Part shown: positions 26,683 to 36,131 of the stretch, in pieces | Layout of the letters: each line of letters starts with the position of its first letter | Numbering within the stretch: position 1 is the stretch's first letter | DNA from: Ruminococcus sp. | GTDB lineage: Bacteria; Bacillota; Clostridia; Oscillospirales; Ruminococcaceae | Assembly (NCBI GenBank): GCA_030531185.1 | Contig: JAUNOG010000005.1 | Coordinates: 1-64,000, forward strand | Direction of reading: 5' to 3' | Length of the DNA: 64,000 nucleotides | Notes under the pieces: model-generated | What the model was told of the DNA's origin: nothing | Seen by the model: only the letters and a program-made list of their open reading frames with translations | Databases searched by the model: none | Translations under genes and position numbers: made by a program

Positions 26683-27969
26683 TTGGAGAAATTCGTCATC
26701 AACGGAGGCAAGCCTCTGAAAGGTACGGTTAATATAAGCGGAGCAAAAAACGCGGCTGTTGCGCTGGTAGCGGCTACTATACTTTGCGACGAGCCCTGTA
26801 TACTTGAAAATGTTCCTGAGATAAGCGATATTACCAAGTGTATGAAAATTCTCAGGGAAATGGGCGCTACCGTTAAGCTAAAGGATAAAAATACCATTTA
26901 TTTTGATACAAAGGGCATTACAAAGCCCGAAGTCCCCGACGAGCTTGCAAGGACTATGAGAGCGTCCTCCTATTTTCTCGGTACTCTGCTGGGTCGTTTT
27001 CACGAAGCCTATGTCCCTATGCCGGGCGGCTGCAATTTAGGTGACAGACCTATCGACCAGCACCTTAAAGCTTTCAAGGCGTTGGGAGCGAACGACGAGA
27101 TCGTTAACGGTGCAAATCACGTTTGGGCGGACAGCCTTGTGGGAAATCAGATATATTTTGATTTCGTTACCGTCGGCGCAACTATGAACGCAATATTTGC
27201 CTCTGTCAAGGCAAAGGGTATGACCGTTATTGAAAATGCGGCTAAGGAGCCTCACATCGTTGATCTGGCGAACTTCCTTAACTCTATGGGTGCAGACATC
27301 AGAGGCGCAGGTACGGACGTTATCAAAGTCAGGGGCGTTGATTACCTTAAGGGCGTGACCTACGCTACTATTCCCGACCAGATCGAGGCGGGAACATATA
27401 TGGTTGCGGCGGCGGCAACAAAGGGAGACGTTGTTATCGCCAATGTTATTCCGAAGCATCTGGAGTCTATTTCCGCTAAGCTGAGGAAATGCGGCGTAAA
27501 CGTTGAGGAAAACGACGAAAGCGTACACGTGTGGGTTGACGGTCCTCTGCAAAAGACCTCGCTTAAAACAATGCCGCACCCGGGATTTCCTACCGATATG
27601 CAGCCGCAGTTTTCCACTCTGCTGACATTGGCGGAGGGTACCAGCATAGTTACGGACGACATTTTTGACAACCGTTTCAGATACGTTGCCGAGCTCAGAC
27701 GAATGGGCGCGGATATTTCCGTTGACGGAAAGGTTGCGGTTATACAGGGCACAGGACAGCTTAAGGGCGCGCCTGTTGCCGCCACAGACCTGAGAGCGGG
27801 AGCGGCTATGATCATAGCAGGACTTGCCGCCGAGGGAGTGACCGAAATTGATAATATTTTCTATATTGAAAGAGGATATGAAAAAATCGACGAAAAGCTC
27901 AGAGGGCTTGGCGCGGATATAAAAAGAGTTATCAAGCCTGATATTGACGAGGTAAAGCTCAGCGGCTGA
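26683..27969 (+). CDS. murA: UDP-N-acetylglucosamine 1-carboxyvinyltransferase MurA
   Basis: 428 residues from a TTG at 26683, the only start near the AAGGAG site at 26668. It has K22-N23 in ISGAKNAA, and catalytic Cys117 in PMPGGCNLGDRP. Cys117 is the residue modified by fosfomycin, so the enzyme should be of the sensitive type. MurA adds enolpyruvate to UDP-GlcNAc in the first committed step of peptidoglycan synthesis. It is a single-gene unit with a long leader and its own terminator. Confidence 0.97.
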   Translation: MEKFVINGGKPLKGTVNISGAKNAAVALVAATILCDEPCILENVPEISDITKCMKILREMGATVKLKDKNTIYFDTKGITKPEVPDELARTMRASSYFLGTLLGRFHEAYVPMPGGCNLGDRPIDQHLKAFKALGANDEIVNGANHVWADSLVGNQIYFDFVTVGATMNAIFASVKAKGMTVIENAAKEPHIVDLANFLNSMGADIRGAGTDVIKVRGVDYLKGVTYATIPDQIEAGTYMVAAAATKGDVVIANVIPKHLESISAKLRKCGVNVEENDESVHVWVDGPLQKTSLKTMPHPGFPTDMQPQFSTLLTLAEGTSIVTDDIFDNRFRYVAELRRMGADISVDGKVAVIQGTGQLKGAPVAATDLRAGAAMIIAGLAAEGVTEIDNIFYIERGYEKIDEKLRGLGADIKRVIKPDIDEVKLSG

Positions 27970-27992
27970 TAACCGTAAATTGTGAATATAAG

Positions 27993-28026
27993 AGCAGTAA
28001 CCGAATTAACGATTACTGCTTTTTTA
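27993..28026 (+). terminator. Terminator of murA
   Basis: AGCAGTAA pairs with TTACTGCT around a 12-nt loop and is followed by six T. Confidence 0.85.
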
Positions 28027-28034
28027 AAGCAATA

Positions 28035-28066
28035 CCGCACAAAGGCTTCAAACGGTCTTTGTACGG
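28035..28066 (-). terminator. Terminator of the rubredoxin gene
   Basis: On the minus strand CCGTACAAAG pairs with CTTTGTGCGG (one G-U) 14 bp after the stop; the T content after it is modest. Confidence 0.55.
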
Positions 28067-28079
28067 CATTTCTTTGGAA

Positions 28080-28238
28080 TTATTCTGCGGGTGAAAACTG
28101 ATCCTTGCCTACGCCGCAGAGGGGACAAACAAAATCCTCGGGAACGTCTTCCCAGGCTGTGCCCGCAGCAACGCCTGCGTCGGGTTCGCCGATTTCGGGA
28201 TCGTAGATGTATCCGCAAATGTCGCAAACATATTTCAT
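28080..28238 (-). CDS. Rubredoxin
   Basis: 52 residues. The four iron-binding cysteines are C5, C8 (CDICGY) and C38, C41 ([11 protein letters not shown]), with the conserved Tyr, Trp and acidic surface of classical rubredoxins. AGGAGG lies 7 nt before the ATG. It carries one electron through an FeCys4 centre, in anaerobes commonly to rubrerythrin, superoxide reductase or flavodiiron oxygen-scavenging enzymes, none of which is encoded adjacent. It supports an anaerobic lifestyle. It is transcribed alone between murA and a HAD phosphatase. Confidence 0.97.
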   Translation of the reverse strand: MKYVCDICGYIYDPEIGEPDAGVAAGTAWEDVPEDFVCPLCGVGKDQFSPAE

Positions 28239-28326
28239 AGCTGTTTCCTCCTTTTCAAATTCGGTTTTTATCCGTATTTTTAGTATAACACAAAATTATT
28301 TAAATTTCAATATCTGCGGAGGTTTT

Positions 28327-29166
28327 ATGGAGCTTTTTATTTCCGATCTGGACGGTACTCTGCTGAATTCGGGAGCGGAGCTTTCGGACTTCACAAGAAA
28401 TACCCTTAACAGGCTAATAAGCGAAAAGAATATGAATTTCACTGTTGCGACCGCCCGCACCTATGCGTCCGCCGGTAAAATTTTAAAGGGACTTGATCTG
28501 AAATATCCCGTAGTTCTTATGAACGGAGTGCTGATCTACGATCCGCAGTCTGAAAAATATGCCGTTGTAAACAAGCTTGAAAGCAAAATCAAAGCCCATA
28601 TAATTTCCGAAATACGAAAATGCGGATTGTCCGCTTTTATGTACACTGTTTCGGAAAATCAGATGATGACATATTATGAAGAGCTTGCGAATAAGCAAAT
28701 GCAGGATTTTTATGACGAACGCCGAAAGAAATACTACAAGTCCTTTGAACAAACGGCGGATTTCGGCAGCGTTAATTCCGACGTGATTTATTTTACCATT
28801 ATTGATAAAAAGGACAGGCTTGCTCCGCTGTACAATTTTTTAAGGGATTGCAAGGGTATTTCAATAACATACTATAACGACGTTTACAGCGAGGATATGT
28901 GGTATCTGGAAATTTTCTCCGATAAGGCGTCCAAAAGAAACGGAGTTAAATATCTCCGTGAAAGGTACGGATTTGACAAAATAACGGCGTTCGGAGACAA
29001 CACCAACGATTTGCCTATGTTCGAGGTTTCCGACGAAAGTATCGTTGTAAGCAACGCAAATCAAGCTGTGCTTTCACAATGCGATCATATTATTGCCTCC
29101 AACGAGGAGGACGGTGTGGCAAAATACCTTGACGAATATTTCAGCAAAATAACGGAGGACGATTAA
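28327..29166 (+). CDS. HAD-superfamily hydrolase (Cof type)
   Basis: 279 residues from the ATG at 28327, whose GGAGG site is 5 nt upstream. Motif I ISDLDGTLLNS (residues 5-15) contains the nucleophile Asp; motif IV GDNTNDLPMF lies near 228. The cap (about 85-190) is the C2B type of Cof phosphatases, which hydrolyse sugar phosphates, FMN or similar. The substrate is unknown. The stop is directly followed by the WalJ-like gene (ATTAAATGG), and rlmH follows, so the three form an operon. Confidence 0.9.
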   Translation: MELFISDLDGTLLNSGAELSDFTRNTLNRLISEKNMNFTVATARTYASAGKILKGLDLKYPVVLMNGVLIYDPQSEKYAVVNKLESKIKAHIISEIRKCGLSAFMYTVSENQMMTYYEELANKQMQDFYDERRKKYYKSFEQTADFGSVNSDVIYFTIIDKKDRLAPLYNFLRDCKGISITYYNDVYSEDMWYLEIFSDKASKRNGVKYLRERYGFDKITAFGDNTNDLPMFEVSDESIVVSNANQAVLSQCDHIIASNEEDGVAKYLDEYFSKITEDD

Positions 29167-29952
29167 ATGGCTAGGATATATCCGCTTTTTTCATCAAGCA
29201 GCGGAAACTGCACGTACATAGGAGACGAGCGCGGCGGAATTCTCATTGACGCGGGAGTTTCCTGCAAGAAAATATGTGACGCCCTCCGCGGCAACGGACT
29301 TTCTCCCGAGGCTGTTCAGGGAGTTTTTGTGACGCATACCCACTCGGATCACATTCAGGGTCTTAAAGTCCTCACGAAAAAATATAATATCCCCGTATAT
29401 GCCCAGCGCACTAATCTTGAAATTCTTGCGGAAAAAGACAAGGTATACTGTCAATGCTCTCTCAGCGAAACGGACGGTATAAAAATATCCGTCGGAGATT
29501 TTCAGATAGAAAGCTTTGCAACTCCGCACGACACGCCCGCCAGCTGCGGATATAAGGTCACTCTGTCGGACGGAAAGATATGCGCCGTATGCACGGATCT
29601 GGGATACGTAACGCCCGAGATTTCAGAGGCTTTAAGGGGCTGCGATCTGGTCGTTCTGGAATCTAACTACGACGAGGTAATGCTGAAAAACGGTCCTTAC
29701 CCCTATGATCTCAAAAAGCGTATCGCCTCCGACCACGGACACCTTTCAAATACAGACTGCGGAAAACAGCTCTGCGATCTTATTGACAACGGAGTGTGCA
29801 GATTTATTCTGGGCCATTTGAGCCAGCATAACAACACACCGCAGACTGCCGAGCAGTCCGCAGTAAACGCTCTTGGACATTTCAGGCGTAATAAGGATTA
29901 TATCCTCCACGTTGCAAAGCCCGAGGGCGAAGGATTGGCGGTGGCGTTTTGA
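29167..29952 (+). CDS. MBL-fold metallo-hydrolase, WalJ/YycJ type
   Basis: 261 residues. The N-terminal FSSSSGNCTYIG and ILIDAGVSCKK are typical of YycJ/WalJ. Zinc ligands lie in THTHSDHIQG (about 56-65), plus later His and Asp (CTDLGY, DHGHLSN, ILGHLSQHN). YycJ-type proteins are implicated in DNA repair nuclease activity and cell-wall homeostasis; in many Firmicutes the gene lies next to rlmH, as here. Its end overlaps the rlmH start. Confidence 0.92.
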   Translation: MARIYPLFSSSSGNCTYIGDERGGILIDAGVSCKKICDALRGNGLSPEAVQGVFVTHTHSDHIQGLKVLTKKYNIPVYAQRTNLEILAEKDKVYCQCSLSETDGIKISVGDFQIESFATPHDTPASCGYKVTLSDGKICAVCTDLGYVTPEISEALRGCDLVVLESNYDEVMLKNGPYPYDLKKRIASDHGHLSNTDCGKQLCDLIDNGVCRFILGHLSQHNNTPQTAEQSAVNALGHFRRNKDYILHVAKPEGEGLAVAF

Positions 29953-30434
29953 TACGGATAAATCTCATCACCGTAGGCAAGCTTAAAGAAAAATACTGGC
30001 GGGACGCAGCCGCAGAGTACTCTAAACGTCTGTCGGCGTTCTGCAAGCTTGAAACAGTTGAGCTTAACGAGTACAGATTATCAGACAGTCCGTCGGAAAA
30101 GGAAATTCTTTCAGCCCTTGAAAACGAGGGAAATGCAATGTCCAAATACACCGACGGAAACGGAGTATACAACATAGCGATGTGCATTGAGGGCAGGCAG
30201 ATATCCAGCGAGGAGCTGTCCGCAAAAATTGACGAATGCGGCACACGCGGATACTCCACGATAAATTTCATAATAGGTTCGTCCTTTGGAATAGCCGAGT
30301 CCGTAAAGAAAAAGTGTGATTTTAAACTGTCAATGTCCAGAATGACATTCCCGCACCAGCTTGCGAGGGTAATGCTCTTGGAGCAGGTTTACAGGGGATT
30401 TCAGATTTCTAATCATTCTAAGTATCATAAATAA
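29949..30434 (+). CDS. rlmH: 23S rRNA (pseudouridine-1915-N3)-methyltransferase RlmH
   Basis: 161 residues from a TTG at 29949 that shares bases with the preceding stop (TTGA). The N-terminus INLITVGKLKEKYWRDAAAEYSKRL and C-terminus MTFPHQLARVMLLEQVYRGFQI...HSKYHK are RlmH signatures; IIGSSFGI is the knotted SAM site. It methylates pseudouridine 1915 in helix 69 of 23S rRNA. Confidence 0.97.
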   Translation: MIRINLITVGKLKEKYWRDAAAEYSKRLSAFCKLETVELNEYRLSDSPSEKEILSALENEGNAMSKYTDGNGVYNIAMCIEGRQISSEELSAKIDECGTRGYSTINFIIGSSFGIAESVKKKCDFKLSMSRMTFPHQLARVMLLEQVYRGFQISNHSKYHK

Positions 30435-30441
30435 TTAATGA

Positions 30442-30473
30442 GACCGCCTCCGATAGTTAAACGGAAGCGGTCA
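30442..30473. terminator. Bidirectional terminator between rlmH and the HAD hydrolase
   Basis: GACCGCCTCCG pairs with CGGAAGCGGTC around a 9-nt loop. A modest T-rich tail follows on the plus strand, and the facing gene ends 9 bp away. Confidence 0.65.
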
Positions 30474-30481
30474 TTTGTTTA

Positions 30482-31165
30482 TTATTCTGACTTTACTCTC
30501 TGTATAATGTCTATATCTTCAGGCAGCGGAAGTCGGTCCAGTACCATATCCGCTGTATTCACGCTGTATTCATTATTGCGGTCAATGAGTATAGCTTTCA
30601 TTCCCGCACCTTTTGCACCTATAACATCATCTGTAACCGAGTCACCTGCAAAAACCGTTTCCTGTGCTGACAATCCTGTCCGAGACAATATTTTATTGTA
30701 AAACTCAATATTGGGCTTATAGCATTTAATATCTTCTGATGTGAAAACTCCGTCAACGGACACTTTATTTCTCCTCATCACCGAATGCAGAACATCATTA
30801 TCGGTATTTGAGCCTATAAAGACCCTGTACTTCTTTCTCAGTTCTTCGACAGAATATATCACCTCTGGATATATTCCGCGTTCATAGGCTGAGGACAACA
30901 GTACATCAGCATCCTTCTCTGCATTTCTGCTGACATTGTATCTTTCGTAAAACATCTGAATGCGCGATATGAATATACTGCGCTCGGTCATAAAATTTCC
31001 GTAGATAGTTTTTCTTTTATAGTAAGCTTTCCACTCTGCAATAAATTTTTTCTCGTCAAGGACATTTCCCGCCTGCCTGATAAAGCTCATTATAGTTCTC
31101 GCAGAGCCGCCATTTACTACTTTGAACAGCGTCCCGAATGCGTCAAAAATAATTGCTTTTATCAA
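30482..31165 (-). CDS. HAD-family hydrolase (haloacid dehalogenase-like)
   Basis: 227 residues from a TTG at 31165 (GGGGGT 7 nt upstream). Motif I FDAFGTLF replaces the usual DxDGT with DAFGT, a form found in haloacid-dehalogenase-type HADs. IGSNTDN is motif II, and FAGDSVTDDVIGAKGAGMK is motif IV. A helical C1 cap sits between motifs I and II. It probably hydrolyses a small phosphate or halo compound; substrate unknown. It is monocistronic and convergent with rlmH. Confidence 0.85.
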   Translation of the reverse strand: MIKAIIFDAFGTLFKVVNGGSARTIMSFIRQAGNVLDEKKFIAEWKAYYKRKTIYGNFMTERSIFISRIQMFYERYNVSRNAEKDADVLLSSAYERGIYPEVIYSVEELRKKYRVFIGSNTDNDVLHSVMRRNKVSVDGVFTSEDIKCYKPNIEFYNKILSRTGLSAQETVFAGDSVTDDVIGAKGAGMKAILIDRNNEYSVNTADMVLDRLPLPEDIDIIQRVKSE

Positions 31166-31188
31166 TACTATCACCCCCATTAACAAAA

Positions 31189-31215
31189 GAGAGGACACCG
31201 CAACAGTATCCTCTC
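31189..31215 (-). terminator. Terminator of gpmI
   Basis: On the minus strand GAGAGGA pairs with TCCTCTC over a 13-nt loop, followed by TTTTGTT, 12 bp after the gpmI stop. Confidence 0.75.
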
Positions 31216-31226
31216 ATAGAGTTTTC

Positions 31227-32747
31227 TTACTTAATAATCGACTTACCTGTCATTTCCTCAGGCTGTTCAAGACCGAGTATCTTCAGCATTGTGGGTGAAA
31301 GATCGGCAAGCACGCCGCCCTCTCTGATTTCAACGTTTCCTGCGCCTGCAATGATAAGCGGAACAAGATTAGTTGTGTGTGCGGTAAACGGCGAGCCGTC
31401 CTCCTCGTACATCTTATCCGCATTGCCGTGGTCGGCAGTAATAAGAGCCACGCCGCCCTTTGCAAGTACGGCATCGACAGTCCTGCCCATACACTCGTCA
31501 ACAGCCTCGACAGCCTTTACAGCCGCCTCGAACACGCCTGTATGACCTACCATATCGCAGTTAGCGTAGTTGAGAATAATTACGTCGTACTTGTCGCTTT
31601 CTATTCTCTTTACTACCTCGTCACATACAAGATATGCGCTCATTTCAGGCTGGAGGTCATAAGTGGCAACCTTAGGCGAATTGATAAGCGCTCTGTCCTC
31701 GTTCTCAAAGGGAGCCTCAACGCCTCCGTTGTAGAAGAACGTAACGTGAGCGTACTTCTCGGTCTCGGCAATTCTGAGCTGAGATAGTCCGTTCTTGGAA
31801 ATGTACTCGCCGAATGTGTTCACAAGGCTTGTCGGACGGAAAGCAATGTCAACATTAGGCATTGTTACGTCGTACTGGGTCATACACACATAGTAAAGCG
31901 GAAATCTTCCGTTTCTTCTCTCAAAGCCCGTAAACTCGTCGTCAACAAAGGTTCTTGTGATTTCTCTTGCTCTGTCGGGACGGAAGTTAAAGAACACCAC
32001 GCTGTCGTTAGCGGAGATCTTTCCGTTTTCATCGATAACGGTAGGTACGACAAATTCGTCCGTTACCTCGTCTGCGTAGGACTTCTTGATTGCGTCGACT
32101 GCGCTGTCGTTCTTGTTGCCCTCGCCGTAAACCATAGCGGCGTAAGCCTTTTCAACACGCTCCCAGCGGTTGTCTCTGTCCATAGCGTAGTAACGTCCCA
32201 TAACAGAGGCGATCTTACCAACGCCTATTTCAGCCATTTTATCCTCAAGCTCGGCTGCGAAATCCGCTCCGCTTGTGGGAGGAACGTCTCTGCCGTCCAT
32301 AAAGCAGTGAACATAGACCTTTTCAAGTCCCGCTTTTTTAGCAAGCTCCAGCAGACCGTAAAGGTGCGAATTGTGAGAATGAACTCCGCCGTCCGAAAGC
32401 AGACCGAACAGGTGCAGCGCGCTGCCGTTCTTCTTACAGTTTTCAACCGCTGCGTTAAATGCGGCATTGTCGAAGAAATCACCGTCCTTAATGGACTTTG
32501 TAATTCTTGTAAGCTCCTGATAAACAATTCTTCCTGCGCCGATGTTGGTGTGACCGACCTCGGAGTTGCCCATTTGACCGTCGGGAAGTCCGACGTCCAT
32601 ACCGCTTGCGCCGATAAGCGTATGCGGATAATTCGCAAGAAGTCTGTCAAGATTTGGAGTTTTTGCGGCTCTGATAGCGTTGCCGTAATCGCTGTGATTA
32701 TAGCCAAAGCCGTCCATAATAATAAGTGCTACAGGTTTTTTAGACAT
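31227..32747 (-). CDS. gpmI: 2,3-bisphosphoglycerate-independent phosphoglycerate mutase GpmI
   Basis: 506 residues. Metal-binding D12 (IMDGFG) and catalytic Ser62 ([10 protein letters not shown]) are intact; [11 protein letters not shown] and DHGNAD are the other metal and substrate motifs. It interconverts 3- and 2-phosphoglycerate with Mn2+ in lower glycolysis. tpiA and pgk lie 1.3 and 4 kb upstream on the same strand, but each has its own promoter or terminator, so this is a loose glycolytic cluster, not one operon. Confidence 0.97.
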   Translation of the reverse strand: MSKKPVALIIMDGFGYNHSDYGNAIRAAKTPNLDRLLANYPHTLIGASGMDVGLPDGQMGNSEVGHTNIGAGRIVYQELTRITKSIKDGDFFDNAAFNAAVENCKKNGSALHLFGLLSDGGVHSHNSHLYGLLELAKKAGLEKVYVHCFMDGRDVPPTSGADFAAELEDKMAEIGVGKIASVMGRYYAMDRDNRWERVEKAYAAMVYGEGNKNDSAVDAIKKSYADEVTDEFVVPTVIDENGKISANDSVVFFNFRPDRAREITRTFVDDEFTGFERRNGRFPLYYVCMTQYDVTMPNVDIAFRPTSLVNTFGEYISKNGLSQLRIAETEKYAHVTFFYNGGVEAPFENEDRALINSPKVATYDLQPEMSAYLVCDEVVKRIESDKYDVIILNYANCDMVGHTGVFEAAVKAVEAVDECMGRTVDAVLAKGGVALITADHGNADKMYEEDGSPFTAHTTNLVPLIIAGAGNVEIREGGVLADLSPTMLKILGLEQPEEMTGKSIIK

Positions 32748-32799
32748 AGTTTTTAGTCCTTTCCAAATAAATTAAATATAAATTGACGTATATTGCCCC

Positions 32800-33273
32800 T
32801 TAACCCCAATAACCCTCTTCGGTAAGATAATCGATAACGTACTGCTTATACCCCTTATCAGCGTCATTTTCGATATAATAGGTGTCTCTGTCAATTCTTA
32901 CATAATCGGCAATTCCGCTTTCAAAATAGATTACCGAACCATTAGATAACTTGATACTCAGCCAATTGCCGCCATAAATAGTTTCGTGCGATTCAGGCTC
33001 GGATTTACTACCACTGTCCTTGACCGACGTATAAAAATCGGCTGTCTTTTCCAAAAGCTCACTATCGGTAAAGTCAACGCCCTCGTGAAGTTTGTTGTTG
33101 TCCATTGTAACAGTAATACTGTCAAGCTGTAATTCCGACGTGCTTTCAGTACTTTCAACTGTCTCGGAATTTGCAGCTGCGTTGCTCTGAGAATTATCAT
33201 CGTCAACATTACCACAAGCAGTGAGTAAAAAAAGCTGACAAACTGAAAAAGCTATAATTATTGTTTTTTTCAT
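32800..33273 (-). CDS. Putative lipoprotein
   Basis: 157 residues from the ATG at 33273 (GGGGG 8 nt upstream; a TTG two codons earlier is less likely). A lipoprotein signal peptide ends in LLTACG, giving a lipidated Cys near residue 20. A Ser/Thr/Asp-rich linker then leads to a domain of about 110 residues rich in Tyr and Asp. No family recognised. It lies downstream of the 33299-33979 membrane protein with 26 bp between them, probably co-transcribed. Confidence 0.75.
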   Translation of the reverse strand: MKKTIIIAFSVCQLFLLTACGNVDDDNSQSNAAANSETVESTESTSELQLDSITVTMDNNKLHEGVDFTDSELLEKTADFYTSVKDSGSKSEPESHETIYGGNWLSIKLSNGSVIYFESGIADYVRIDRDTYYIENDADKGYKQYVIDYLTEEGYWG

Positions 33274-33298
33274 ATCCAAATCCCCCTCAAATTAAATA

Positions 33299-33979
33299 TC
33301 ACCAATAAAGATAACAAAATCCGATATCTTCGTTAACTGCATAGTATACCGTTCTACGGTTATCTTTTTTGTAAATATATGCTTCTGTATTTTCACAGTC
33401 ATATCCCCTATCTAAAAACAGGTTTTTCAGCTTTGCACTTTCTTCGCTGTCAATACTGTACTGAACTGCTCCCAAACCCTCGGGAAGTTCCTGAAACTGC
33501 TCTGCACCTACGCTGTCGGTGTAAAAGCAAAGTTCAACAGAACCGTGACTGTCCTGCCCAATCGTCAGCGGAACAAAATTCATTTTAAAATCCTCCGCCT
33601 TGTCGGGAATTTCATCGGGCAAAAAATCAAACATACCACTGTCGGAATAATTGCAGTTAATAAAAAGCCATTTTCTCACAGGATACAAAGTCTTGCTCTC
33701 CCTGCCGAAGCCGCAAATAACAAGCGCATAGAGAATTATCATAATGCAGGCAGCTATTCTCAGCACAGCGGACGATATCCTGCGCGGCTTTTCGGGCAGC
33801 AGAGAAAAACACTTGATCATAACCAAATAACAAATCCCGACAATAAGCATAACGGGGATAAGCTTGCAGTAAACGCCAAAAGATATTAACATCGGCAAAA
33901 ATATCATTATGCCAGCAATAAGACCGTCTATATGCCGTTTTTTTAATTTAGGCTTTTCTCCCTGCGCAGTTATAATCAT
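33299..33979 (-). CDS. Membrane protein with extracytoplasmic domain, unknown
   Basis: 226 residues. Three hydrophobic helices occupy the first 95 residues, followed by a soluble domain of about 130 residues with no recognised motif. Its partner downstream is a lipoprotein; both domains likely face outside. The frame and composition are normal for the region. Confidence 0.65.
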   Translation of the reverse strand: MIITAQGEKPKLKKRHIDGLIAGIMIFLPMLISFGVYCKLIPVMLIVGICYLVMIKCFSLLPEKPRRISSAVLRIAACIMIILYALVICGFGRESKTLYPVRKWLFINCNYSDSGMFDFLPDEIPDKAEDFKMNFVPLTIGQDSHGSVELCFYTDSVGAEQFQELPEGLGAVQYSIDSEESAKLKNLFLDRGYDCENTEAYIYKKDNRRTVYYAVNEDIGFCYLYW

Positions 33980-34005
33980 ATCTCATTTTCCCGTATCTAA
34001 CAAAA

Positions 34006-34035
34006 CGCAGGGACAGCCGCAAAGCTGCCCCTGCG
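34006..34035 (-). terminator. Terminator of tpiA
   Basis: CGCAGGGGCAGC and GCTGTCCCTGCG form a near-perfect stem with a 6-nt loop. On the minus strand TTTTG follows, 32 bp after the tpiA stop. Confidence 0.75.
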
Positions 34036-34067
34036 GAACATTTTTTGCTATATAAACAGTTTAAATA

Positions 34068-34844
34068 TTACCCCTCAACAGCCGCCTGAACGATAGTATT
34101 GAAGTCCTCTGCCTTGAGCGACGCACCGCCGATAAGTCCGCCGTCTACGTTCTCCTTGGAAAGCAGTTCTGCGCAGTTCTTAGCGTTCATTGAACCGCCG
34201 TACTGAATTGTAACAGCCTGAGCTGTCTCCTCGTCATAGATCTTAGCGAGAGTTGCTCTGATGAATGCGCAAACCTCCTCAGCCTGATCTGCCGTTGCTG
34301 TCTTGCCTGTGCCGATAGCCCATACAGGCTCGTATGCGATAACAATCTTTTTAACGTCCTCTGCGGAAACGTCAAAGAGGTCAAGCTTGATCTGTCTTGC
34401 GATAACTTCCTCTGTGATATCGCACTCGCGCTCCCAGAGCAGCTCGCCTACGCAAACGATAGGCTTAAGACCTGCGGCAAGAGCAGCCTTGGTTCTCTTG
34501 TTGACTGTCTCATCTGTCTCGCCGAAGTACTGTCTTCTCTCGGAGTGTCCGATAACAACGTACTCTACGCCTACCTCCACCAGCATATCAGCGGAGATCT
34601 CGCCTGTGAACGCGCCGCTCTTCTCAAAGTGTACGTTCTCTGCGCCTACCTTGACATTGGAACCTGCTGTTGCGTTAACGGCAGTCTCAAGGTTTGTGAA
34701 AGGTACGCAGGCAATGACCTCTACCTTTCCGTCAGCGTTGGCAACCAAAGGCTTGATAGCCTCCAGAAGCTCCTTAGCCTCGGGTCTTGTCTTGTTCATT
34801 TTCCAGTTACCGGCAATAATTGCCTTTCTTACAGATTTTTTCAT
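34068..34844 (-). CDS. tpiA: Triosephosphate isomerase
   Basis: 258 residues. The substrate-binding NWKMNK is near the N-terminus, catalytic His lies in VIGHSERRQ, catalytic Glu in VIAYEPVWAIGTG (loop 6), and GGSMNAKN (loop 7) is present. It interconverts dihydroxyacetone phosphate and glyceraldehyde-3-phosphate. Own promoter and terminator. Confidence 0.98.
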   Translation of the reverse strand: MKKSVRKAIIAGNWKMNKTRPEAKELLEAIKPLVANADGKVEVIACVPFTNLETAVNATAGSNVKVGAENVHFEKSGAFTGEISADMLVEVGVEYVVIGHSERRQYFGETDETVNKRTKAALAAGLKPIVCVGELLWERECDITEEVIARQIKLDLFDVSAEDVKKIVIAYEPVWAIGTGKTATADQAEEVCAFIRATLAKIYDEETAQAVTIQYGGSMNAKNCAELLSKENVDGGLIGGASLKAEDFNTIVQAAVEG

Positions 34845-34895
34845 TGTAAAAAACTCCTTTATAATTTAATTTAAGCATAAACTTATACAATTAAT

Positions 34896-34924
34896 ATTAT
34901 ACAACAATATACCCGCTTTGTCAA
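34896..34924 (-). promoter_or_regulatory. Promoter of tpiA
   Basis: Minus-strand TTGACA (34924-34919), 17-bp spacer, TATAAT (34901-34896): a consensus match, fitting a highly expressed gene. Confidence 0.85.
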
Positions 34925-34994
34925 CGACTATCCCGACCGCAAAGCAAGGAATTTGCCGAAAATTCATATATTAACTTACGCTGATTTTCGCTTA

Positions 34995-35549
34995 TCAAAT
35001 TGCAAGCATAACCCCTATAACGCCTATCAGCAGACCTATTCCCGCAAACAGAATGCCCATGGAATTTCTGTCGTTCTCTTCTGTTTTTTCCTCACTTTCG
35101 GTTTCAAAAGCAGCAGAACCGTTGTCAAGATAATATTCCTCGGGAGCGTCGGGATTGTACTTAATATCCAGAAACTGTCCCTTTTCATATCCGTCGTCTG
35201 GTATCATCTGAGTGTACTTCTCGCCGTCTATCTCATAGCCGATTTTCCACTCGACAAACTCCGTCGCCTCGCCGCCGTTGAAGGAAGGCATTCTCGTCTT
35301 TTTCTTTTGCAGGACTTTTGCTTTTACGGGCAGGAAATTATCCTCCTTGGGAATATTCTGCTCGTGTTCTGGCAGGAATTTGTATCCTCTGAATACCTTT
35401 ATTCCAAAGTAAATTATCAGCAGTCCCGTGACCGCCATAATTATGCCGATTACTCCCTGCCAGCCGTGGAGCGCTCCCGAAAAAACGCCGCTTTCGCCGT
35501 CCTCCGCAAGTATCTGTATCAGCTTTGTCATTTTATTCACCTCGCTCAT
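34995..35549 (-). CDS. DUF3592-like membrane protein
   Basis: 184 residues. A transmembrane helix near 30-50 and another near 160-183 flank an extracytoplasmic beta domain with the DUF3592-type run YEIDGEKYTQMIPDDGYEKG...IKYNPDAPEEYYL. Function unknown. Its start overlaps the end of the 35546-36103 gene (ATGA), and both share the same layout, so they are tandem divergent paralogs. An internal ATG at residue 7 with GAGG upstream is an alternative start. Confidence 0.75.
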   Translation of the reverse strand: MSEVNKMTKLIQILAEDGESGVFSGALHGWQGVIGIIMAVTGLLIIYFGIKVFRGYKFLPEHEQNIPKEDNFLPVKAKVLQKKKTRMPSFNGGEATEFVEWKIGYEIDGEKYTQMIPDDGYEKGQFLDIKYNPDAPEEYYLDNGSAAFETESEEKTEENDRNSMGILFAGIGLLIGVIGVMLAI

Positions 35550-36103
35550 CTGTCAAAATATAAAATTGTATATCTTATTGCATATATCAGCATACATACC
35601 CCGCCAATGCCAAGACCCAACGTCAGAAGTCCCGTAAAAACTCTTGTACCGAGGTTATGACAGTATTCGCCCTCATATTCCCGCTCTATGTCGTCAAGTC
35701 CGTCGGAGAAATCTTCAAGATAAAAATTATTGGGATCATCTTCACGATAACATATTTTCACATAGCCGTCGTTATCGCAGTTATCTATGTACTTATTGTA
35801 AACCCTGCCGTCTTTGGCAATCCAGCGGATTTTCAGTTCATCGAACGCAGCTGTATAAGAACCGATGTTCCCCGAAAATTCCTGCCGCTGTGAAGTCTCT
35901 CTGTCCACGACATCCGCTTTCACGCTTACCCAACGTTGTTCGGAATGCTTTCTATGAGACTTTTTACTTCCGTAACGCTGAAATCCCGATTTGTAAAAGA
36001 ACAACCCCATTCCAATCAACATCAGGGCAATAACATAAAACATAATCAGCGATTTACTGTCGTACTTTATGCTGTATGCATATTTGATCAAATATCTGCA
36101 CAT
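35546..36103 (-). CDS. DUF3592-like membrane protein
   Basis: 185 residues. Membrane helices near 20-37 and 153-180 enclose a domain with KIRWIAKDGRVYNKYIDN...VKICYREDDPNNFYLED. This matches in order the corresponding region of its downstream neighbour. GGGGGT precedes the ATG. Function unknown; the pair is translationally coupled. Confidence 0.72.
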   Translation of the reverse strand: MCRYLIKYAYSIKYDSKSLIMFYVIALMLIGMGLFFYKSGFQRYGSKKSHRKHSEQRWVSVKADVVDRETSQRQEFSGNIGSYTAAFDELKIRWIAKDGRVYNKYIDNCDNDGYVKICYREDDPNNFYLEDFSDGLDDIEREYEGEYCHNLGTRVFTGLLTLGLGIGGVCMLIYAIRYTILYFDR

Positions 36104-36131
36104 TAGTTTACCCCCTGAATTCAGTCTTGAT

